Notes under the pieces: generated by a model
Databases searched by the model: none
What the model saw: only the letters and a program-made list of their open reading frames with translations
Told to the model about the DNA's origin: nothing
Position numbers and translations under genes: made by a program
In this document: positions 9,183-18,604 of the stretch, piece by piece
Layout: each line of letters opens with the position of its first letter
Position numbering within the stretch: the first letter of the stretch is position 1
Source: Caballeronia sp. SEWSISQ10-4 2
Lineage (GTDB): Bacteria > Pseudomonadota > Gammaproteobacteria > Burkholderiales > Burkholderiaceae
Direction: 5' to 3'
Length of the DNA: 64,000 bases
Assembly (NCBI RefSeq): GCF_030464885.1
Contig: NZ_JALPRJ010000004.1
Location: forward strand, 62,001-126,000

Positions 9183-9413
9183 GGTGGATTCCGGATTGAT
9201 TGATGTCGAATAAAGCGAGTTAGCGCATTATTGTTATTAATATAATTAATTCACCCATCAAAATAGATAGGCGCCTCTGGGCGAGATGATACTAAGCAAT
9301 GCTAAGATAATATGACAAATACCAATCTTGCATTTAGCTTTCGAGACAGATGTGTTTCTGTGCTCCTCTCAGTCTAGCTTTATATGCTGCGTTTCTTGTT
9401 ATTGTTGAGTATC

Positions 9414-9431
9414 TAGTTTCAAATAGCAACC
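9414..9431 (-). promoter_or_regulatory. promoter-like repeat, copy A
   Basis: Identical to the 18 bases at 9718-9735 (TAGTTTCAAATAGCAACC on the plus strand). Read on the minus strand, towards the biosynthetic operon, it gives TTGCTA, then 17 bases, then AACAAT, which resembles a -35/-10 pair. It lies about 230 bases before the ferredoxin start. It could be a promoter or a regulator site; this is inference. Confidence 0.45.
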
Positions 9432-9717
9432 TCTTATTTAAGATTTTTAGGAGTCAATCGACGTCTTGTTGTTGAAATTGATGTCAATGCGAGAAGTCGA
9501 CCCATTTTGGAGCAACTGCTTCATTTTGCATCAGGGAAATTCGAAAAAACGTATGCAATAACGGCATACTGGCTGACCAAATACCGCTATTAGCCGCTAT
9601 GAGTAATACAAGGTAAGGAATATCGGTAACTCAATTCTCGCTCGCTCAAAGTGTATTTTTACTTTCGTTCGAGAGCGCTCATGGATATCACTTTTAGCGA
9701 ATTTATTATTGGATATG

Positions 9718-9735
9718 TAGTTTCAAATAGCAACC
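9718..9735 (-). promoter_or_regulatory. promoter-like repeat, copy B
   Basis: Second copy of the 18-bp element, 304 bases from copy A. On the minus strand TTGCTA is followed after 17 bases by AATAAT. Similarity extends into the flanks on both sides (TTATT next to it in both copies). It lies about 535 bases before the ferredoxin start. Confidence 0.45.
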
Positions 9736-10381
9736 AGTTATTTGTGAAGTTTTTGTGACAAAAAATATGTCATCTAACTCAAATCGACGTTGAGACAGAA
9801 ATCCAAATGTGTTGCTGATGGTGGATCGCTATGAGGGTTGATCGACAACGATCGATAACAACAGTTGCTATGCGATCGATAAATTGACGCAGGTACGCTT
9901 ATCCCGGCTCGTGCACACGCGTGTAACGCGACCGCATCGGACGGCAGCATTTCTGAGGGGCATTCAGGATGGTTTCGGAATACGCGCCGCAACGGCGGAA
10001 GATGGGGAACGGAATTGAGCAGACGGGCAGGTCGTGATCGACCTGCCGCACGCGGCAATCTGAAAAATGTGGTCGTGACAGCGGCAGGTACAGGATTTCT
10101 TGACGGGGGATTACGACTGGCGGATTTTCCTAATCGCCTCCAACCACGATGGGAGAAAAATCGGCAAGAAATGACATTGCAGTTGTGAGTCAAGTAAACG
10201 GACCGGCGATGCGATCCGAGGCAGCGGGGCGGTTCATCAGGTTGGAACGCCGCGCTTCGGTGCGGAGTATTCAGTAGCCCGCTTTGCCCGCGTCTGCATC
10301 AATACAGAACCGACGCGGAGCCGTCGGCTGGTCGACGACATCGCTCACGACCCAGCCCACAAGCCTTTTGACGAAATGCCA

Positions 10382-10903
10382 TCACGTGGGCCGGGCTTTG
10401 GGATCCGAGTCATATATCTCTCCATCTCTGGATTCTCCGGAACGTGGACGTCTACTTCTTCCAGCCGGCTTCACTAGCGTATCAGCCGGTCCCAGCAGCC
10501 GTCCGTCTTGTGAACGAAGCTCCAGTCGCTTAACGAGCCGCCCTTGCTTCCGATCAACTAAACGCACATGAGACTCGTGAGGCTCAAAAAAATAATCCTC
10601 GCCCCACTGTCTTAGTGCCACTAGAAGCGGGAAGAGCCCGTTCCCTTTTTCAGTCAACACGTACTGCTGATACGCGCTGCCGTCGGATGCCGGGACCGTC
10701 TCGAGAATGCCATGCTCGACCAGGTTGCGAAGCCGCGTCGTCAGGATGTTTTTGGCGAGACCGAGACTCTTCTGAAACTCGCCGAAGCGATGCAGCCCGT
10801 CGAAGACATCGCGAATGATAAGGAGCGACCACCAGTCTCCGATTGCATCCAAGGGCCTTGCTATAGCGCAAGGCGCTTCCTTGTGGCTCGTCCGCTTCAC
10901 CAT
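10382..10903 (-). CDS. HxlR-family transcriptional regulator
   Basis: This 173-residue protein carries an HxlR winged helix in its first 110 residues: CAIARPLDAIGDWWSLLIIR, then FGEFQKSLGLAKNILTTRL, then VLTEKGNGLFPLL. HxlR proteins are usually small-molecule-sensing repressors acting on nearby genes. The C-terminal 60 residues are basic and look poorly structured. ATG 10903 has GGAGG six bases upstream. It lies downstream of an unknown protein and an MFS exporter on the same strand, which are its likely targets. The conserved Cys near the N-terminus (about residue 12) is present. Confidence 0.88.
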   Translation of the reverse strand: MVKRTSHKEAPCAIARPLDAIGDWWSLLIIRDVFDGLHRFGEFQKSLGLAKNILTTRLRNLVEHGILETVPASDGSAYQQYVLTEKGNGLFPLLVALRQWGEDYFFEPHESHVRLVDRKQGRLVKRLELRSQDGRLLGPADTLVKPAGRSRRPRSGESRDGEIYDSDPKARPT

Positions 10904-11194
10904 CGCGGTCCTCCAGTTTTACCTTAATGCCGGTCCAGCTTCTTGAGATCGAACACGGTGCGCAGACGTGACGTTTGGCATCGTAATTTGATCTTGATCG
11001 AAGTTGCGGGACCAAGAGCGCCCCGCAACTTCGAACGATAAGTCACACGAAAAAGCAAAGCATGTGGTTCCATTATAAAACTTCTTTTGAGTCGGAACAA
11101 TCGAATTCCTACGCGTCCTATTTAAAATCACGTGACGGCGTCGCCCCCCCGGTCTCCCCGCGCATTTCGGGGCCAACAGTTCGATCTGCGAGTG

Positions 11195-11914
11195 CTAGCT
11201 TAGCTGGAAATCATGGAACCGGATCCACACCAGTAGCTGATTACGATCCGGTTGTTCGTTGGTTTGGCGAACAAACGCGCGTCTCCTCGTCGGGAACCGG
11301 AGCCCCTGCACTTCGACAAAGTCGGACACATAGTGTGCGACTCGCGTGCCACCCGATACATCGATGTGGTAGTCCTGGCGCCGCTGTAGGAGGTCTGGAC
11401 CGAAGTAGAAATTCTGCTCGGCACTATGGCTCGCGATTGCGGATGGGAAGATGACGTTTAACACCCGCCACACCTCGCCATCTTCGTACCACGGCGCGAT
11501 TTCCTTAACCTGGACGCCAGGCAGCGTAAGCGAGAACGGAGAGGCCAAGTAGGTCCACAATGCATAACCGTTGAAATATGCTTGGTGAAGTACGTCCCAG
11601 TAACCGTGTTGTCCGTAGCCTGCGAAAGCGGCTCGGGGGTCAATCAGTTCTCCCACAATCTGGTGGTCGTCGTTTTCGATCGCCACGCGATTTGGGACGA
11701 ACGTCATCCGATGATCTGGGGCATCGTATGGAGCGATACGCGTCCATTCTTCGCTAGTCCTGATCGTGACGTTACTTGGCGCGCGGGTTTCAAGGATACC
11801 TTTTGACGCCCAGAAATTACCACCTGTCTCGCTTTTTACGTTCAGTTCCGCAAAGGAGTTCCAGCGGTCGAGGCCGCCGTAGGCATTCAGGACTTTTTTC
11901 AAAAGATCATTCAT
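11195..11914 (-). CDS. uncharacterised protein, possible lipid- or small-ligand-binding fold
   Basis: I do not recognise this 239-residue protein by name. ATG 11914 (MNDLLKKVLNAYGGLDRW) is preferred over a start 73 codons upstream, because the upstream stretch has poor coding character. The protein is rich in beta strand with many aromatic residues. The segment HYVSDFVEVQGLRFPTRRRA resembles the strands of LolA-like or outer-membrane-lipoprotein-type folds, but that is only an impression. There is no signal peptide. It lies between an MFS exporter gene and an HxlR regulator gene on the same strand, suggesting a small detoxification or export module. Confidence 0.6.
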   Translation of the reverse strand: MNDLLKKVLNAYGGLDRWNSFAELNVKSETGGNFWASKGILETRAPSNVTIRTSEEWTRIAPYDAPDHRMTFVPNRVAIENDDHQIVGELIDPRAAFAGYGQHGYWDVLHQAYFNGYALWTYLASPFSLTLPGVQVKEIAPWYEDGEVWRVLNVIFPSAIASHSAEQNFYFGPDLLQRRQDYHIDVSGGTRVAHYVSDFVEVQGLRFPTRRRAFVRQTNEQPDRNQLLVWIRFHDFQLS

Positions 11915-12151
11915 TAGACACCCCGCGGGATAGGAGAAGCTTGCGATTTGGTTTCCATACAACAGTGCCGATAGATAGAGTCGGTAACTGGCAACGTAGA
12001 TCTTGATCGTCCTTGGCCCTTCGGCGAGTTGAGTCGTACGCACAAACCTGACCGCGCGTTGTCGCCACAAAATCGCCCGGATCTTTTCAAAAAATGCTCG
12101 ATCGCAAAGCGTCACGCCTCTGTCGAGGCGCAAGCATCAGGTGCCGGCATA

Positions 12152-13681
12152 TCACTGGGCCTTTTTGCCACCAAAAATCATGAAACTGATCGCACCCAAA
12201 GCCCAAACACCAACGCCGCCGTATAGCATTACCCACCCAAAACCATGCACTAATGCTGCATGAACTACGGATCCAGATGCGTCAACATTGAGTAATTCCG
12301 GGAAGCTTTGGCCAAGAGATTCGAGGTTTCCTGCAGCTATGTTCTCTGCCAAAGATCGCAGATGCACGACATTGAAAGAACCAGGTAAAGATTTTTCCAG
12401 ATAATAGATAATTCCTGTTAGCAAGATGAATCCCATTGCGGCGATGTTGATGGCGAGGGTAATTAATCGTGCGCTTATGTCCATTCCGGAAGCCATGCCT
12501 GCTCGGTTAGACGGAACCGAGCCCGTGGTTGTATTTGTTACGGGCGTGTTGGTCAAGCCCAGTCCGATACCCGCAATCAAAGAACCCGGCAGCATAGTCA
12601 ATCCACTGGCGTGTGCAAAGCTTGAGCCGTACCACATTAAAATAAAACCCAGGCCGATTGTGAACATACCCAAGGGGATAATCGTACCAGGTTGATATCG
12701 ATGCGAAAGACGTTCTGCCAAGGGAGGAATCACCAAGGTGGGAAGCGTATAAGCCAACAGCGAAAGTCCAGTAGTGACAATATCGTAATGGAGAGCGCTT
12801 TGATAAAATATTGGCAAGAAAATAATGAATGGCCAAAAACTGAAATTCATGCCGATTGAGCCCATGATGGCGCCTGAAAACTTTCGTATCCTGAATACCG
12901 AAAAATCGAACATAGGATGGGGATTGACCTGTTCCACAAAAAGGAACACGACGAAGCTGACCAAAGTGGCGACAATGGTGAAGATGGCAACATGACTGGT
13001 AAAGCCGAGTTCCGATCCTTGCGTAATGAAGTATGTTAAGCCAAAAACAGTCAGCGAAAGAGTTGCCATGCCAAGAATATCAAGCTTTTTCGCATCGGGG
13101 TCATTAGACTCTTCCACACTACTAAAAACCAGAGCCAGGGTGAGAAGGGTTAGCGGAACGTGAATTAAGAAAACCCATTGCCAACCGGATAGTGCAGCGA
13201 TCACGCCACCGATGATAGGCCCAAAACCCAAGCCGAAACCCAGGAAAATTCCCCATATACCAAAGGCCTTCATTCGTTCTGGCCCCGCTTTAAACTGATT
13301 TGAAAGAATCGCGATCAGACAAATAAACATCGAACCACCACCCATGCCCTGAATAAACCTGCCGGCAATCAACAACGGCGTACTTTCCGTCAGCCCACAA
13401 ATCAGGGACGCCAAACCGAACACGATCAGGCTGATGACGAAAATAAGTCGCCTACCATACCGGTCTGCCAGAGTTCCAGCCGCCATTAGCACAGTCGTAC
13501 AGGCGATGGTGTACGCATTCATGATCCATTGAAGGTCTTTGAAATCGGCATGCAGTACTCTTTCGAGGGTCGATAGTATTACGGGCACACTGGAAATTTC
13601 CAGGGCAAACATCAGTTGGGCCAAGCAGATAGCCACCAATGCAATGGTGTTTTTGCCGGAGCGGGAATAAGAGAGGTCCAT
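12152..13681 (-). CDS. MFS multidrug exporter, DHA2 (EmrB/QacA) type
   Basis: This 509-residue integral membrane protein looks like a 14-helix proton-coupled exporter of the DHA2 family. The motif A-like loop GTLADRYGRRLIF follows helix 2, and the N-terminus LAQLMFALEISSVPVILSTL is typical of the family. Base composition is visibly more AT-rich than the core genes to the right, which fits acquisition from elsewhere. The ribosome binding site is weak (GGAA about ten bases before ATG 13681). It may export the product of the neighbouring cluster or an unrelated toxic compound; the nearby HxlR regulator suggests inducible expression. Confidence 0.9.
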   Translation of the reverse strand: MDLSYSRSGKNTIALVAICLAQLMFALEISSVPVILSTLERVLHADFKDLQWIMNAYTIACTTVLMAAGTLADRYGRRLIFVISLIVFGLASLICGLTESTPLLIAGRFIQGMGGGSMFICLIAILSNQFKAGPERMKAFGIWGIFLGFGLGFGPIIGGVIAALSGWQWVFLIHVPLTLLTLALVFSSVEESNDPDAKKLDILGMATLSLTVFGLTYFITQGSELGFTSHVAIFTIVATLVSFVVFLFVEQVNPHPMFDFSVFRIRKFSGAIMGSIGMNFSFWPFIIFLPIFYQSALHYDIVTTGLSLLAYTLPTLVIPPLAERLSHRYQPGTIIPLGMFTIGLGFILMWYGSSFAHASGLTMLPGSLIAGIGLGLTNTPVTNTTTGSVPSNRAGMASGMDISARLITLAINIAAMGFILLTGIIYYLEKSLPGSFNVVHLRSLAENIAAGNLESLGQSFPELLNVDASGSVVHAALVHGFGWVMLYGGVGVWALGAISFMIFGGKKAQ

Positions 13682-13756
13682 TGGTCATTTTTCCAAGTTT
13701 GATATTAACAAGCAGACGGCGCCAACAACCGGTATTGATTTCTGCTGTGCAGGGAT

Positions 13757-14092
13757 TTAGTGCAACCAGCAATGCTGGTAATAGAGAGCGAACCGTTCGA
13801 CCTGTTCACGCATTGATGAAATCGTTGCGAGTACCTGGAGCGCGCGAGCGCCGATGACACCATCCACGCGGGAAAAGGAGAATCTCCGGCCGAAGCTCAC
13901 GATGCGCAGTTGAGCACAATCGACGTTTGCGTTTGCGATGCCGCCGGAATCCACCGGGAACGGCAAGATGACGCGCCTGACGATCAGCGGTGCTTCTTTC
14001 CCCAAGACAGTGAGGCACGTCCAGCGCTGCAATCCGGCCGTGGCCGGCCAAGTGGAGTTGTGCACCACCACGGGTTTGATCTGGCTGGGCAT
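13757..14092 (-). CDS. small hypothetical protein upstream of the MFS exporter
   Basis: A possible 111-residue protein starting MPSQIKPVVVHNSTWPATAG. The middle (VRRVILPFPVDSGGIANANV) looks protein-like, and its reading frame has better residue composition than the competing frames on both strands. It would be transcribed into the MFS gene 75 bases further on. There is no recognisable domain and only a weak GAGA-type ribosome binding site. It may be a fragment of a decayed gene. Confidence 0.35.
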   Translation of the reverse strand: MPSQIKPVVVHNSTWPATAGLQRWTCLTVLGKEAPLIVRRVILPFPVDSGGIANANVDCAQLRIVSFGRRFSFSRVDGVIGARALQVLATISSMREQVERFALYYQHCWLH

Positions 14093-14529
14093 GACTTGAT
14101 CTCATTCAAGTGGTTGTAAAATGAAACTATGTGAATCGTAGTCAAAGAAGTCTCAATTTGCAACCATGTTTTTGTCATGGATATTCTGTGCACTGGCTGC
14201 GATGCGTGAGAAGTTGTTGAATGCACGGATTCCCGACCCGGGATGGAAGTGGTGCGCGACCCGACACGAGCAGCGCCGTTAGTCATCTTTACGTCAACAA
14301 ACACGTTCCCCACTGGAAGAGCTTAGGCGGGTGTGGAAGGTATTCTCACGTTGTTGAAGGGCATGCCAACGAAAACGTAAGTAGTCCTAATTTATGCGGA
14401 GAGGCGATCTACGATTGGTTTTCCCGTTACGGTCTTCCGTGTCTCGAGGTGTTGTCGAAAAAATCGATCTCAAGCCCGAGGGCAGGCGATCTGCCATGAT
14501 CCGCAGTGCGTTCACCTGCAGAAAAGCCG

Positions 14530-14670
14530 ATGCCGTATAAACACAACGAAAGCCGCCGTCACAAGATCGAAAAAGCCCGTTGCAAAGTAACCAACTGGCC
14601 TGAATATAACAAAGCTCTGCGCCAGCGTGGCGATATCGCGATCTGGTTCACCGAAGAGGCAGTCGCTGTC
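14530..14670 (+). pseudogene. truncated IS5-type transposase (N-terminal fragment)
   Basis: The first 47 codons, MPYKHNESRRHKIEKARCKV then TNWPEYNKALRQRGDIAIWF, match the N-terminus of the IS5-group transposases common in Burkholderiales. After TEEAVAV the resemblance stops, although the frame stays open to 14823, and no DDE catalytic region is present. It is therefore a remnant, not a working element. I could not identify terminal inverted repeats. It lies 160 bases from the end of the integrase gene, in a scarred part of the island. Confidence 0.75.
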
Positions 14671-14830
14671 GTCAGAACGTCCGGTGCTGTTCATTCCGTA
14701 CACGGGCTCCTTTCTCGATGTGGGCGAGCGATCAATCGTCGCCTGGGACGAGAGCTGCTAAACCGCACGCCGTTCCCCTCCCAGTGCAATCTTCGGTTCG
14801 TACGCAGATCGGCAATCGGGTGATGTGCAT

Positions 14831-16066
14831 TTATGCGGACTTGCCCTCGGCCCCACGAAAATTAGCCTTTACGGGATTGGCAATCTGCGCATCCACGAAA
14901 TCCGCCCATAATTGCATGATGCGTTTCCGTTCCTGCGCATAGCCAGCCCGGTTGTAGACCCCCCGCACGCCTTTGATCGAGTGCGCGAGGGCCGTTTCGA
15001 TGGCATCCGACGAACACCCCATCTCATGCAGGTGAGTCGAGGCCGTGCGCCGGAAATCGTGCAGCACGAAATCCGCTACATCCAGCTTCAGGACATCGAC
15101 GGCAACGTTCAGCGCAGCGCGGGAGACCGCGCGCGGCTCCCGGCTTCTAGGCGAGGGGAACACGTAGCCTTCGCCTCCGGTTAGCTTCTCCAACTCCCGC
15201 AGGATGGCGACGGCTTGCGTCGGCAGATAGACCCAATGCTCCTTAGACTTTTTCATGCGGCCCGCCGGTATGCGCCACACAGCCTCTTTCAGATCGAACT
15301 CCGACCACTGCGCCGAGGTTAGTTCGGTTTTCCGCACCATCGTGAGCATGAGCAAGTGCAGCGCCAGTTTCAACTCATGGCGCATGTTCGAGCGGTAGAT
15401 CGCCCGCAGGATCGTGCCTATCTCGTCGGGAGACAGGACGCGCGTGCGACTTGATTGCGTCGCAACGTACTTGGCCTCGACCGCCGCAGCCGGGTTGGTT
15501 GTCATCATTCGGCGAAAGACGGCGTATGCGAACATTCTTTTAAGCAGATTGCGAACTGTTAAGGCCATCTGCGGAGCCCCCCGCGCTTTGATGCGGTCGG
15601 TGATCGCCAGCACGTCTAAGGCGGTGACTTCGGACAGCGGCTTGTTGCCGATGGCGGGGTAAATGTCCTTGTCCAGGGCTCGCGTGATGGTCCGCTGATA
15701 CCCGGATGACATATGCGCGACCCTCTCGGTGTAGTAAGCGGCTCCGAACAACCGAACGGTATCGAGCCGGATCACGGTTCCCCGGTCTTCTCGGGCCGTC
15801 TCAACGGGAGACTTGCCGCTTTCCACAATCTTGGCGTACTTGCGCGCTCTTTCACGCGCTTCCGATAAACTGATGGCGGGGTAGTCGCCTATGGTTGTCA
15901 TCGGCTGTTGCTTGCCGTGGAGGGAGTAGCGGTAGCGCCAGACTTTAGACCCCGAAGTTAGCACTTCGAGAACGAGACCCCCGCCGTCTGACACCAGATA
16001 GCGTGCCACCTTGGACTTGAGGGCTTTAACGCGAGTGTCCGTAAGGGCCGTAGCGAGTTTGGGCAT
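14831..16066 (-). CDS. P4-type tyrosine recombinase (genomic island integrase)
   Basis: This 411-residue integrase has an N-terminal arm-binding domain (KALKSKVARYLVSDGGGLVL, then YPAISLSEARERARKYAKIV), a core-binding domain (about 100-200) and a complete catalytic domain. Expected catalytic residues are R245 (MVRKTEL), H336 and R339 (LHDFRRTAST), H362 (LAHSIKG) and Y371 (VYNRAGY). It is full length and looks intact. It lies at the border between accessory genes and the core gene amn, which is where island integrases usually sit, but no tRNA is adjacent. It probably mediated capture of the region to the left. Confidence 0.92.
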   Translation of the reverse strand: MPKLATALTDTRVKALKSKVARYLVSDGGGLVLEVLTSGSKVWRYRYSLHGKQQPMTTIGDYPAISLSEARERARKYAKIVESGKSPVETAREDRGTVIRLDTVRLFGAAYYTERVAHMSSGYQRTITRALDKDIYPAIGNKPLSEVTALDVLAITDRIKARGAPQMALTVRNLLKRMFAYAVFRRMMTTNPAAAVEAKYVATQSSRTRVLSPDEIGTILRAIYRSNMRHELKLALHLLMLTMVRKTELTSAQWSEFDLKEAVWRIPAGRMKKSKEHWVYLPTQAVAILRELEKLTGGEGYVFPSPRSREPRAVSRAALNVAVDVLKLDVADFVLHDFRRTASTHLHEMGCSSDAIETALAHSIKGVRGVYNRAGYAQERKRIMQLWADFVDAQIANPVKANFRGAEGKSA

Positions 16067-16265
16067 AGTTTTATGTACACAAGGACAACCTCAAGGGCGG
16101 TTTGTAGTCGAAACGGTGTACTAAAAAGGAGCGGAAGTCAATGGATGGTAACGGATGCGCCAAGACTTGAAAGCCTTTACCTGCCTGGCCTCCAGCCGTG
16201 TATGTGGATGCTATTGGATTCATCGTTAGTCGGGCCTACATTCCATCACAAGAGCGCAGAAGATC

Positions 16266-17798
16266 ATGACAAACGACCGGACTCAAGCCAGCCATTCCAC
16301 GCCTGCCAACAACTTCCCGACGGAGTCTTTTGACGACCCCGTGGCCGCGGTCGCGCGGGTATCGGCAATCTACGAAGCCAACACCTCTTTCCTGCGCGAT
16401 GCCTTTGCGCGTTATAGGAAGAGCGAACCTTTTTCACATCGCGTGCGGGCGTGTTATCCGTTTGTGCGCGTGCGTACCGAGTTGAATACGCAAATCGACT
16501 CACGCCGCTCATATGGTTTTGTCGCGGGGCCGGGCATTTTCGAAACCACCCTGACGCGGCCGGATTTATTCGGCCATTATTATCGCGAGCAATTGCGGCT
16601 TCTTACCAAGAATCACCACGTAGGGATTGAAGTGGGTGTGTCGGCGCAACCGGTGCCCATTCACTTTGCGTTTGCAGAGGGCATTCACCTGGAAGGCGAC
16701 CTGGATCGGGACCGGCTGCTTGCCATGCGCAATATCTTCGATATGCCCGATCTCGCGCTGCTCGACGACCGCATTGTGAACGGCACCTACGAACCGGGTC
16801 CGGGCGAACCGCATCCGCTTGCGTTGTTCACGGCGGCGCGGGTGGACTTTTCTTTGCATCGGCTGAAGCATTACACCGCGACTTCGCCCACGCATTTCCA
16901 GAACTACGTGCTTTATACGAACTACCAGTTTTATATCGATGAGTTCGTGAAGCTCGGACGCCGGATCATGTCGCGCGCGGACGATGAAGAAACGCGGGCG
17001 TATAGAAGCGAATACATGTCGTTCGTGGAACCCGGCGACGTGATTACGGGCAACGAGAATCTTGGCGATTCGCAAGAGGAACAACAGGGCGTCGCCCCTG
17101 CGCGCCTGCCACAAATGCCCGCCTATCATTTGAAACGTGCCGATGGCAGCGGCATCACGATGGTGAATATCGGCGTGGGTCCGTCGAATGCAAAGACCAT
17201 CACGGACCATATAGCAGTACTTCGGCCGCATGCGTGGATCATGCTCGGGCATTGCGCGGGATTGAGGAATACGCAACGTCTTGGCGACTATGTTCTGGCG
17301 CACGGTTATGTGCGCGAAGACCATGTGCTCGACGCCGACCTGCCGCTATGGATTCCTATTCCCGCATTGGCCGAAGTTCAGGTAGCGCTTGAAAAAGCCG
17401 TCGCGCAAGTGACGAAACTCGAAGGCGTGGATCTGAAGCACGTGATGCGCACGGGGACCGTGGCGAGCGTGGATAACCGTAACTGGGAGTTACGCGATCA
17501 TCGCGAGCCGGTGCAGCGTTTGTCGCAAAGCCGGGCCATTGCGCTCGATATGGAAAGCGCCACTATTGCCGCCAATGGATTCCGCTTCCGTGTGCCCTAT
17601 GGAACCCTGCTCTGTGTCTCCGATAAACCTCTGCACGGCGAATTGAAATTGCCCGGCATGGCGGACCAGTTTTATCGCGCGCAAGTGGATCAGCACTTGC
17701 AGATCGGCGTGAAGGCGATGGAGTTGCTGCGCATGAACGGGCTATCGAAACTGCATAGCCGGAAGTTACGAGGTTTTGCGGAAGTGGCATTCCAATAA
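16266..17798 (+). CDS. amn: AMP nucleosidase
   Basis: This 510-residue enzyme hydrolyses AMP to adenine and ribose 5-phosphate in purine salvage. The N-terminal AMP nucleosidase domain (YPFVRVRTELNTQIDSRRSY, then FVAGPGIFETTLTRPDLFGH) precedes a nucleoside-phosphorylase-like C-terminal domain (VNIGVGPSNAKTITDHIAVL, LGHCAGLRN, ALDMESATIAANGFRFRVPY). Length agrees with the family. It is the first core gene to the right of the integrase, 199 bases from it. The ribosome binding site is weak. Confidence 0.95.
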   Translation: MTNDRTQASHSTPANNFPTESFDDPVAAVARVSAIYEANTSFLRDAFARYRKSEPFSHRVRACYPFVRVRTELNTQIDSRRSYGFVAGPGIFETTLTRPDLFGHYYREQLRLLTKNHHVGIEVGVSAQPVPIHFAFAEGIHLEGDLDRDRLLAMRNIFDMPDLALLDDRIVNGTYEPGPGEPHPLALFTAARVDFSLHRLKHYTATSPTHFQNYVLYTNYQFYIDEFVKLGRRIMSRADDEETRAYRSEYMSFVEPGDVITGNENLGDSQEEQQGVAPARLPQMPAYHLKRADGSGITMVNIGVGPSNAKTITDHIAVLRPHAWIMLGHCAGLRNTQRLGDYVLAHGYVREDHVLDADLPLWIPIPALAEVQVALEKAVAQVTKLEGVDLKHVMRTGTVASVDNRNWELRDHREPVQRLSQSRAIALDMESATIAANGFRFRVPYGTLLCVSDKPLHGELKLPGMADQFYRAQVDQHLQIGVKAMELLRMNGLSKLHSRKLRGFAEVAFQ

Positions 17799-17805
17799 CG
17801 CAGAA

Positions 17806-17827
17806 AGCGGCTCCGAAAGGAGCCGCT
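17806..17827. terminator. hairpin between convergent amn and LOG-family genes
   Basis: Perfect 9-bp stem AGCGGCTCC / GGAGCCGCT with a GAAA tetraloop. On the minus strand it is followed by TTTCTG. It lies between two convergent gene ends (17798 and 17854), so it can serve both. Confidence 0.7.
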
Positions 17828-17853
17828 CATCAAGCGATCACGCCATCAAACCA

Positions 17854-18603
17854 TCACAGATAAAACATCCGGTCTTCGTCCGACTTGCCTTCGGCCGGTT
17901 GTTCTTCGGCTGTCTCGCGGTCTTCGTAGAACTGCAGCACCGCTTCCAGCACCTGGTCCGGGTCGTCGATAACCTGCATCAGGCCGAGATCCTTCTCGCT
18001 GATCACGCCGGTCGGAACCAGCGTGTTGCGGAACCACGAGAGCAGGCCTTCCCAGAATTCGGCGCCGACCAGCACAATGGGCACATGCCGCGACTTCTTG
18101 GTCTGGATCAGCGTCAGCACTTCAGCCATTTCATCCAGCGTACCAAAGCCGCCCGGCATCACGACCACGGCATCCGAGTTCTTCACGAACGTGACTTTGC
18201 GCGTGAAGAAGTGCCGGAAGCGCAGCGAGATGTCCTGCCACTGATTGCCCGATTGCTCATGCGGCAATTCAATGTTCAGCCCCACCGACGGCGATTTGCC
18301 CGCATGCGCGCCCTTGTTGGCCGCTTCCATGATGCCGGGGCCACCGCCGGAGATGACAGCGAAACCCGCGTCAGAGAATTTTTGCGCGATTTCTATGGTG
18401 AGCTGGTAATACGGCGACTCCGGTTTCAGGCGCGCCGAACCATAGATGCTGATAGCAGGGCGGATCTCCGACAGGTACTCGGTCGCCTCGATAAACTCTG
18501 CCATAATCGTGAACATCTGCCACGATGCGCGGGCCTTCTTGGCCGTCGCGCGCTCTTGATCTGCGAGCGATCGCAGACTCGGAATCACTTTTCTTTTGTT
18601 CAT
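17854..18603 (-). CDS. LOG-family nucleotide 5'-monophosphate phosphoribohydrolase
   Basis: This 249-residue protein belongs to the LOG/TIGR00730 family, which cleaves the N-glycosidic bond of nucleoside 5'-monophosphates. The diagnostic PGGFGTLDEMAEVLTLIQ motif and the Rossmann turn ISGGGPGIMEAANKGAHAG are both present. The N-terminal 60 residues form an extra helical segment, as in the longer bacterial members. The start codon at 18603 is one base away from the polA start on the other strand, so its promoter must lie within the polA coding region. It lies next to amn, which has a related reaction. Confidence 0.92.
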   Translation of the reverse strand: MNKRKVIPSLRSLADQERATAKKARASWQMFTIMAEFIEATEYLSEIRPAISIYGSARLKPESPYYQLTIEIAQKFSDAGFAVISGGGPGIMEAANKGAHAGKSPSVGLNIELPHEQSGNQWQDISLRFRHFFTRKVTFVKNSDAVVVMPGGFGTLDEMAEVLTLIQTKKSRHVPIVLVGAEFWEGLLSWFRNTLVPTGVISEKDLGLMQVIDDPDQVLEAVLQFYEDRETAEEQPAEGKSDEDRMFYL

Positions 18604-18604
18604 A

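Larger units (their letters stand above)
9183..10381. other. AT-rich leader and gene-poor interval
   Basis: About 1.2 kb without a convincing gene. The part from 9200 to 9780 is markedly AT-rich compared with the rest of the window and lies upstream of the ferredoxin-led operon, so it probably holds its promoter. It contains two copies of an 18-bp repeat (listed separately). At 9849-9858 and 9873-9882 the ten-mer CGATCGATAA occurs twice, 24 bases apart. At 10026-10047 there is a perfect 9-bp hairpin, GGCAGGTCG / CGACCTGCC with a TGAT loop, without a T-tract. The GC-richer part from 9890 to 10380 shows no recognisable protein remnant. Confidence 0.5.

Noticed and set aside
9774-10193. 139-codon minus-strand frame in the gene-poor interval
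   Set aside because: Composition is unlike a protein (Arg, Pro, Ser and Cys scattered), there is no ribosome binding site and no family resemblance.
14221-14499. 92-codon plus-strand frame near the IS remnant
   Set aside because: No similarity to any family I know and no ribosome binding site; it lies in a scarred region.
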